DNA from: an archaeon
GTDB taxonomy: Archaea > Nanobdellota > Nanobdellia > Woesearchaeales > GW2011-AR9
Direction of reading: 5' to 3'
Length of the DNA: 8,898 bases
NCBI GenBank assembly: GCA_020053615.1
Contig: JAGVMW010000079.1
Location: forward strand, 1 to 8,898
A program made the position numbers and the translations under genes. Below the pieces are notes generated by a model, which saw only the letters and a list, made by a program, of their open reading frames with translations, had not been told where the DNA came from and ran no database searches. Every line of letters starts with the position of its first letter. Positions within the stretch are counted from its first letter, which is position 1. Shown here piece after piece: positions 4,089-8,898 of the stretch.

Positions 4089-6389
4089 ATGGGAAAATAC
4101 GTAGTTTGGTTTAAAGATTTGAAGAAAGATTCTATTGCTATTGCTGGCGGAAAAGGTTCCAATTTGGGAGAAATGACACAATTAAGCCTTCCAGTGCCTA
4201 ATGGCTTTGCCGTTACTGCCTCAACTTACAAAGAATTCATCGAACAAACTGGGCTGAAGAATCAGATTGAACAATTCTTATCTGGATTAGACGAAGAAGA
4301 TACGGATAAGCTGCAGAAAATATCCGACCAGATTCAACAACTTATCATCGGAACTCCTGTGCCGGAAGATATGGCCGAAGAGATTGTAAATAATTATGAA
4401 TTATTAGGAATGAAGAAAAGAGATGCTTCTAATTTAGTACAGCCCGAAGAGGTGTTTGTAGCAGTGAGAAGTTCAGCTACCGCCGAAGATCTTCCTAGCG
4501 CATCATTTGCTGGGCAGCAGGCTACGTTTCTTAATATCAAAGGAAAAGAACATATTGTTGACGCAGTGAGAGCTTGCTGGGCTTCTTTATTTACGGCTAG
4601 AGCGATTTATTATCGACAGAAGAATAAATTTGATCATTCTAAAGTATATCTTTCGGCTATTGTGCAACGAATGGTTAATTCAGAAAAATCAGGAATAATG
4701 TTTACTATAAACCCAGCCACCAATAATGCAGATGAATTAGTGATAGAAGCAATCTTTGGTTTGGGTGAAATGATTGTGGGCGGAGAAGTAAACCCTAACA
4801 CTTATTTAATTGATAAGAAAACTAAACAAGTAAAAAAAATTGAAGTGAAGAAACAGGATTACGGCTTATTCAGAAATGAAAAAGGAGAGAATGTAAAGAG
4901 AGACATTGCTAAATCAGACCAAGAAAAACAGAACCTGAATGACAAACAGATTCAGGAATTATTCCGATTGGGAAAAAGATTGGAAGAGCATTATGGCCGC
5001 CCGCAGGATATTGAGTGGGCCATTGAAAACGGAGAAGTGTTTCTAGTGCAAACTAGGCCTGTAACTACATTCAAATCTAAAACTGCAGAAGAACGTGCCA
5101 AAGTTACAACTGAGATTGGAAAGATTATATTAAAAGGAGACACCGCTTCAGCAGGGGTATATTCTGGGCCAGTAAAAGTGGTTAATGCTATTTCTGAGTT
5201 AAATAAAGTTCTGAAAGGAGATATTTTAGTTACGGTAATGACTACTCCAGATATGGTTCCGGCGATGGAAAGAGCGGGAGCGATAGTTACCAATGAAGGA
5301 GGATTAACTTGCCATGCAGCCATAGTTGCTCGAGAAATGGGAACGCCGTGTATTGTAGGAACTGAACATGCAACTCAAGTTTTAAAAGACGGACAAATTA
5401 TTACTGTACATGCTTCTAAAGGAATAGTGTATGAAGGAAAAATTGAAATCAAGATGCCGATGAAGGCTGTACCGGCTGACGCAAAGATAAACATTATCAC
5501 TGCTACTAAAGTTAAAGTTATTATGGATATTCCTGAAATGGCGGCGAAAGCAGCTGAAACGGGAGCTGATGGTGTAGGCTTGGTAAGATTAGAAATAATG
5601 ATTGCTGCAGGAGGAATTCATCCAGCCGAATATATCCGTAAAGGTAAAGAAAGAGATTACATTAATTTATTGAAAGAAGGAATTAAGAAAATTGCTACTG
5701 CCTTTGCGCATAAGCCGGTATGGGTAAGGTGTTCAGATATGCGCACGGATGAGTATCGAGGACTGCAAGGCGGTAATATGGAACCGAAAGAAACTGATCC
5801 CATGATTGGATGGCATGGTATCAGAAGATTGTTAGATGAACCTAAAATCCTGAAGGCAGAGTTCCAGGCGGTGAAAGAACTGCATGACGAAGGATGGAAG
5901 AATGTAGGAATAATGATTCCGTTTGTGATAAGAACCGAAGAAGTTCAGAAAGCCAAAGATATCATGCGAGAGGTTGGCTTGGAGCCATGCAAACAAGTTG
6001 ATTTTGGGATAATGGTAGAAACTCCAGCAGCGTGTTGGATAATTGAAGAGCTGTGCAAAGAGGGGATTAGTTTTGTTTCTTTTGGTACTAATGACTTGAC
6101 TCAGATGACGCTGGGAATTGATAGGAATAACCAAAAGTTAAATAATCGCTTTGATGAAATGCATCCGGCGGTATTGGGAGAGTTAGCTAAAGTGATTAAG
6201 ATGTGTCAGAAGTATAAAGTTACAACTTCCATCTGCGGACAAGCTGGTTCCCGCCCGGAAATGGCAGACTTTTTAGTGCATCAGGGAATTGATTCTATTT
6301 CAGCTAATGCGGATGCGGTTTATGAGATAAGAAAAGTGGTAGCGCAGACGGAAAAGAAGCTGTTTAAAGATGGGGAGAAGAAGAAGTGA
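4089..6389 (+). CDS. ppsA: Phosphoenolpyruvate synthase (pyruvate, water dikinase)
   Basis: Converts pyruvate, ATP and water to phosphoenolpyruvate, AMP and phosphate, the entry step of gluconeogenesis; some archaea also run it toward pyruvate. At 766 aa it is close to the usual length and appears intact. In order: an N-terminal ATP-grasp pyruvate-phosphate dikinase domain (about 15-330, with GGKGSNLGEM, VAVRSSATAEDLPSASFAGQQ and EWAIENGEVFLVQTRP), the swivelling phosphohistidine domain with GGLTCHAAIVAREMG (catalytic His409), and a C-terminal PEP-binding TIM barrel with SDMRTDEYR (549-557), FGIMVETPAA (639-648), SFGTNDLTQ (664-672) and SICGQAGS (714-721). I chose the second ATG (4089): GAGGT at 4076-4080 is 8 nt upstream of it but only 2 nt from the ATG at 4083. 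It ends 3 nt from a convergent gene. Confidence 0.97.
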   Translation: MGKYVVWFKDLKKDSIAIAGGKGSNLGEMTQLSLPVPNGFAVTASTYKEFIEQTGLKNQIEQFLSGLDEEDTDKLQKISDQIQQLIIGTPVPEDMAEEIVNNYELLGMKKRDASNLVQPEEVFVAVRSSATAEDLPSASFAGQQATFLNIKGKEHIVDAVRACWASLFTARAIYYRQKNKFDHSKVYLSAIVQRMVNSEKSGIMFTINPATNNADELVIEAIFGLGEMIVGGEVNPNTYLIDKKTKQVKKIEVKKQDYGLFRNEKGENVKRDIAKSDQEKQNLNDKQIQELFRLGKRLEEHYGRPQDIEWAIENGEVFLVQTRPVTTFKSKTAEERAKVTTEIGKIILKGDTASAGVYSGPVKVVNAISELNKVLKGDILVTVMTTPDMVPAMERAGAIVTNEGGLTCHAAIVAREMGTPCIVGTEHATQVLKDGQIITVHASKGIVYEGKIEIKMPMKAVPADAKINIITATKVKVIMDIPEMAAKAAETGADGVGLVRLEIMIAAGGIHPAEYIRKGKERDYINLLKEGIKKIATAFAHKPVWVRCSDMRTDEYRGLQGGNMEPKETDPMIGWHGIRRLLDEPKILKAEFQAVKELHDEGWKNVGIMIPFVIRTEEVQKAKDIMREVGLEPCKQVDFGIMVETPAACWIIEELCKEGISFVSFGTNDLTQMTLGIDRNNQKLNNRFDEMHPAVLGELAKVIKMCQKYKVTTSICGQAGSRPEMADFLVHQGIDSISANADAVYEIRKVVAQTEKKLFKDGEKKK

Positions 6390-6392
6390 TTA

Positions 6393-7316
6393 TCAAAGCT
6401 CAGAATATAACTTGGTTAGTTGAACTACCCCTAGCTCATCTAAAGCACTTTTAATCCGATCTATTGCTCCAGAATTTATTGATTTCTTAGCAGTAAATAT
6501 ACCTAATGCTCCTGATGCTTTCCCAATCAGATTTTTTTCAACATTCAAAAATAGATTTAATGCCCCAAGCAAATAAGATAATACAACTAACATTTTCTGA
6601 AGTTGGGTTTCGCTACGTTTTACTTCGTCGATAAAACTATTTTTTAACAATTTTAGGTGAGCTAATATCATAGATTTGGTTTTATTTCTGGCAGAAATGT
6701 ACAAATTATGAACCGTTTTTACTTCAGTTTTAGTTAATTTAATATCGTGTGCGATTTTCCAGAATAAGTCCCTCTCCTGATGAAATAATTCGATTAGCTC
6801 ATGCTGATGACTAAAGCCAACGAAATATGAGGCGTTGGGTATTTTTTCTAACAAATCAACCTGTTTTTTAAGTACCGATGCCAATAATCCCATCTCTATC
6901 GCAACGGTGCTTAATCGATTGACTAATAACCCATAAGTTTGATTCCAGTATTGCCCTACTTCTTCTTGAAATACTTGTATTTCACTGATAGGAATACCAT
7001 TCTCTTGCAAGAATTTGGGAAGATTAAAGTTGGAAGAAGCCAGAGCTAAATGATGGAGCACCTGTCCGTAAGTTAAGTTATAATTTATCAAGCTTCTTCG
7101 GGCTGATTCAGCATCATTACGAACTTTTTCTTCCATCTCAGCAGGAATAATATGGCCAAATGGTTGCTTAGAGAAAATATTTAGCCGAGCATTAACATCT
7201 TCAATAATCGGGCTTTCTTGATCAATGAACTTTTTAAGAGCTAATGAGATAATGGTAAAACGATTTTGAACTTTTCCTTCTACAAATGCATCTACCCATA
7301 GCGAGTTATAAACCAT
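6393..7316 (-). CDS. Hypothetical protein, 307 aa, mostly helical
   Basis: I do not recognise this family. The sequence is long amphipathic helix with no obvious catalytic motif: no CxxC pairs, no Walker motifs, no HExxH. Residues 242-258 (MLVVLSYLLGALNLFLN) form the one hydrophobic stretch long enough to span or bury in a membrane, followed by a small Gly/Ala-rich segment (265-276). There is no N-terminal signal. Histidines cluster at 170-192 (SHQHELIELFHQER and IAH) without forming a standard site. The start is supported by TATTTAAA centred about 26 nt upstream, implying a leaderless message. Its 3' end is 3 nt from the convergent ppsA stop. It follows rnp4 on the same strand but has its own promoter, now separated from rnp4 by an inserted element. 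Confidence 0.75.
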   Translation of the reverse strand: MVYNSLWVDAFVEGKVQNRFTIISLALKKFIDQESPIIEDVNARLNIFSKQPFGHIIPAEMEEKVRNDAESARRSLINYNLTYGQVLHHLALASSNFNLPKFLQENGIPISEIQVFQEEVGQYWNQTYGLLVNRLSTVAIEMGLLASVLKKQVDLLEKIPNASYFVGFSHQHELIELFHQERDLFWKIAHDIKLTKTEVKTVHNLYISARNKTKSMILAHLKLLKNSFIDEVKRSETQLQKMLVVLSYLLGALNLFLNVEKNLIGKASGALGIFTAKKSINSGAIDRIKSALDELGVVQLTKLYSEL

Positions 7317-7337
7317 GAGCGAGGGATATTACTTCTG

Positions 7338-7345
7338 TTTAAATA
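7338..7345 (-). promoter_or_regulatory. TATA box of the 307-aa gene
   Basis: On the minus strand this is TATTTAAA, centred about 26 nt before the ATG at 7316, giving a leaderless transcript. Before the insertion at 7360-7534, the rnp4 frame would have ended at the TAA inside this box. The element now ends 14 nt upstream of the box. Confidence 0.65.
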
Positions 7346-7359
7346 CTTTTCTTCGTCGG

Positions 7360-7534
7360 GGCACAGTCAGTTTTGAGAGTGATGGCTTAGCCAAGATGTG
7401 AGCCGAGAACTACTTTTGCTTGAATGAAGTTATTGGTGCAACCTCACGATTAATGGGGCTAAAATTCAGCAAAAAATAGGGCGAGGTTGGCACGAGGTGA
7501 ACGGCTTGCCATCACTCACTTTTTGAACTGTGCC
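7360..7534. mobile_element. 175-bp MITE-like element with TIRs and 8-bp target duplication
   Basis: Both ends carry GGCACAGT-N9-GAGTGATGGC followed by (TT)AGCC or AAGCC: left arm 7360-7392, right arm 7503-7534. The element is flanked exactly by TTCGTCGG at 7352-7359 and 7535-7542, a clear 8-bp target duplication. It has no ORF of its own. The core folds with CAACCTC/GAGGTTG (7439-7445/7483-7489). The same terminal motif ends the 97-bp repeats at both contig ends, so this is one member of a family whose interiors differ. A non-autonomous transposon mobilised in trans is the simplest reading; no transposase is in this window. The right arm supplies the last codons and the stop codon of rnp4. 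Confidence 0.75.
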
Positions 7535-7839
7535 TTCGTCGGTATCCTCATGAACTTCTTGCAGTCTAAACAAGAAATAACTACTTTTCCAACTCGGGTT
7601 CGTATTCTAGAATTAACTCCTGGACGAAGATAAGCATAACAATGTTTGCAATACTTCCGTTTCAATTCTAATGGAATCTTAGCTTTTACTTTCATAGCGA
7701 TATTTCTTGCTAACTGAACGTAGCGGTTGGCCAGTTTTTTATCGCTAGAGAAAACTTCATCTGCTTCTGCGAATAGCTGTTTAATTCGAGCTAAAGCTAC
7801 TTGGTGCTGTTGTGATCTTGGAATTAATGGTTTGGACAT
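7516..7839 (-). CDS. rnp4: RNase P protein component 4 (Rpp21/Rpr2 family), C-terminus rewritten by insertion
   Basis: A protein subunit of archaeal RNase P, which trims the 5' leader from precursor tRNA. With this start it is 107 aa, normal for the family. An N-terminal helical region carries the typical LANRYVQLARNIAMKVK (36-52), then a zinc ribbon with Cys64, Cys67, Cys90 and Cys93 (CKHC...CLDC), including YLRPGVNSRIR and ending FMRIP. I use the ATG at 7839; a TTG at 7860 would add seven residues. Residues from Ala103 (AQFKK) and the stop are encoded by the inserted element. Removing the element and one target copy restores an ending of PTKKSI. The catalytic core is untouched. It lies just downstream of the BRO-N gene and is probably cotranscribed; no separate promoter is evident. 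Confidence 0.93.
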   Translation of the reverse strand: MSKPLIPRSQQHQVALARIKQLFAEADEVFSSDKKLANRYVQLARNIAMKVKAKIPLELKRKYCKHCYAYLRPGVNSRIRTRVGKVVISCLDCKKFMRIPTKAQFKK

Positions 7840-7913
7840 TTTAAGTGTTATTAACTCCAATTTCTTTCTTCTTTCGACACAAATGAAGATAATTTTCAGA
7901 TGAAACTAAGCTC

Positions 7914-8684
7914 TTACCAGTTTTTCTTTCTATCTCTTTTTTTAGTGTTCTTGGCAACTTCTCCCCCTTCTTTAGCTACACTTTTACATTGTTTAAAACC
8001 TTGAGCCTCTTTAGTGATGGTTATGTCAGTAGTAGCTTTCTCCCCTACCATCGTAAGAATAAGCTCCCAATCATTCATGTGGTCTCTAAGATTCTGATTT
8101 TTCTTGGGAACTCCTTTAAATTCTTTATATTCTTGGACAGTCTTTCCAAAAGTAGCTTTGGTTATCTCATTAGTTAAAATGGCAAACTCTTTTTCTTGAG
8201 TAACCTTTCTGCTCTTCCATTCGTCAGTAAGTTCCTGCCGGATGGCAATCCCTCTTAAACGCTTATCTGCCCATTCTTTAGGATAACCTTTCAATTCATA
8301 ATACTCTTTCACTCTATTTTGAGCTAATTCGGGATTTTCTATTTCTTGAATACGTTCATAGGCTACTTGAGCCAACCAGCGTTTAAATGGTTCGACTTTA
8401 GGAGAAGGAATGGATTGAACTATTCTGAACATACTTTTGGTATTAGCACAGTCTGTTTCTCTTAATTTGCCATCTTCTGCGATTAATTTCAACTGGTTAC
8501 AATTTGTAACCGTTTCGTTTCCCCCTTCTTGAATTAACCTATGTTTTAGAACTTTCCAATAATTTCGAGGGTCAGGACTGTTGGTGAGGACGCCAATAAT
8601 ATCCACCACTGAATAAAACCATTCTTCATTATGCCAGAGACGGCGAATCTCTTTTCCTTCAAATACCACTAACGCATTTTCCAT
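7914..8684 (-). CDS. BRO-N / DinD-like protein, C-terminus apparently frameshifted
   Basis: An N-terminal BRO domain (about 5-110, with FEGKEIRRLW, EWFYSVVDIIGVL, RNYW and PSPKVEPFKRWLAQV) is followed by the middle region typical of DinD-like and phage antirepressor-like proteins: YYELKGYPKEWADKRLRGI (128-146) and LTDEWKSR. The tail has NLRDHMNDWELILTM and AKEGGEVA. The family is DNA-damage- or phage-associated and spreads horizontally; its biochemistry is poorly known. The frame stops at 256 aa after a run of seven A (plus-strand T 7937-7943). With one A fewer the frame continues EIERKTGKSLVSSENYL, the tail expected of this family, and runs to a stop at 7841-7843, one base before the rnp4 ATG, making 280 aa. 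So this is a real frameshift, slippage-dependent expression, or a base-call error. The start is set by a TATA box at 8711-8718. Confidence 0.85.
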   Translation of the reverse strand: MENALVVFEGKEIRRLWHNEEWFYSVVDIIGVLTNSPDPRNYWKVLKHRLIQEGGNETVTNCNQLKLIAEDGKLRETDCANTKSMFRIVQSIPSPKVEPFKRWLAQVAYERIQEIENPELAQNRVKEYYELKGYPKEWADKRLRGIAIRQELTDEWKSRKVTQEKEFAILTNEITKATFGKTVQEYKEFKGVPKKNQNLRDHMNDWELILTMVGEKATTDITITKEAQGFKQCKSVAKEGGEVAKNTKKRDRKKNW

Positions 8685-8710
8685 ATTGTATTAGTCAGAA
8701 TAAAAGGTAG

Positions 8711-8718
8711 TATATAAA
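8711..8718 (-). promoter_or_regulatory. TATA box of the BRO-N/rnp4 operon
   Basis: On the minus strand this is TTTATATA, about 30 nt before the ATG at 8684. That predicts a start within a few bases of the ATG. It sits 12 nt after the second copy of the conserved 72-nt block, exactly as the radA-operon box does. Confidence 0.65.
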
Positions 8719-8730
8719 TTCTATCCACAC

Positions 8731-8802
8731 TTGTCCTGTGCGGGAGTGGGTGCCTCAGGTTTGGCTTTTGGCAGACATTGAGCGACAAATTGGTGGTTAC
8801 AG
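8731..8802 (-). promoter_or_regulatory. 72-nt conserved block upstream of the BRO-N/rnp4 operon (copy 2)
   Basis: Read on the minus strand, this aligns without gaps to 1631-1702 at 53 of 72 positions. The end nearest the TATA box is the most conserved (CCACTCCCGCACAGGACAA). The far end (CTGTAACC) directly adjoins the mobile-repeat end at 8802-8898, so whatever lay beyond has been replaced. The only CACTGGACA-like site here reads CACAGGACA. Confidence 0.65.
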
Positions 8803-8898
8803 GGCACAGTCCAAAAAGTGAGTGATAGCACCATTATCACCACTGCCCAGAAAAATCGAGAGTGATTTTCTGGGCTGAGATGCGATAGTTGCATCTCA
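8802..8898. repeat. Right copy of the 97-bp terminal inverted repeat
   Basis: Exact reverse complement of 2-98. The inner edge GGGCACAGTCCAAAAAGTG matches the ends of the element at 7360-7534. The 8 bases next to the GGCACAGT end are GGTTACAG here and CGAAGTAC at the left end. They differ, so the two contig ends are most simply two separate insertions rather than two ends of one. Confidence 0.85.

Noticed and set aside
4991..5323. Minus-strand open frames inside ppsA (also 5832-6134), inside radA (2349-2564) and plus frame inside BRO-N (7989-8177)
   Set aside because: They are fully contained in strong, recognisable genes and have no family resemblance or promoters of their own.
7352..7542. 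RNase P RNA gene beside rnp4
   Set aside because: No GGAAAGTCC-like or other conserved P4 core motif is present; TIRs plus target duplication explain the segment better.
1..8898. Linear virus or plasmid with 97-bp terminal inverted repeats
   Set aside because: radA, ppsA, rnp4 and a TRAM gene are chromosomal housekeeping genes, there are no replication or capsid genes, and the repeat ends match a third, internal element.

Overview
The window looks like a chromosomal contig from an AT-rich archaeon, most likely a small-genome DPANN-type lineage. Evidence for Archaea: a RadA recombinase instead of RecA, the archaeal/eukaryal RNase P protein Rnp4 (Rpp21), a stand-alone TRAM-domain protein, and TATA boxes about 25 nt from start codons or presumed transcription starts, several giving leaderless or near-leaderless messages. 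The exact phylum cannot be fixed from sequence alone.

Layout from left to right. A 97-bp repeat at the left end (2-98) is repeated perfectly inverted at the right end (8802-8898). A small palindromic mobile-element-like insertion (122-255) abuts the stop codon of a predicted zinc metallopeptidase gene (261-1499, minus). A GC-richer divergent intergenic region (1500-1825) carries four CACTGGACA repeats and a 72-nt conserved block. It is followed by an operon of a small PC4-like, possibly ssDNA-binding protein (1826-2137) and radA (2151-3155), behind a leader that can fold over its own ribosome binding site. A nested hairpin and a T-rich tract end radA. Next come the TRAM gene (3422-3739), a possible 24-residue membrane peptide on the other strand (3766-3840), tandem palindromes, and ppsA (4089-6389). 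On the minus strand lie an unknown helical protein (6393-7316), a 175-bp MITE-like element (7360-7534) that rewrote the C-terminus of rnp4 (7516-7839), and a BRO-N/DinD-like gene (7914-8684) that appears frameshifted near its end.

The strongest unexplained signal is the 72-nt block at 1631-1702 (plus) and 8731-8802 (minus). The two copies align without gaps at 53 of 72 positions, and both lie exactly 12 nt upstream of a TATA box. One copy precedes the PC4-like/radA operon and the other the BRO-N/rnp4 operon. It may be a shared operator, perhaps for a DNA-damage regulon, or a duplicated small RNA gene read away from those TATA boxes.

The second theme is active small repeats: at least two insertions with target duplications sit at or in the 3' ends of genes, and the contig itself ends in such repeats.
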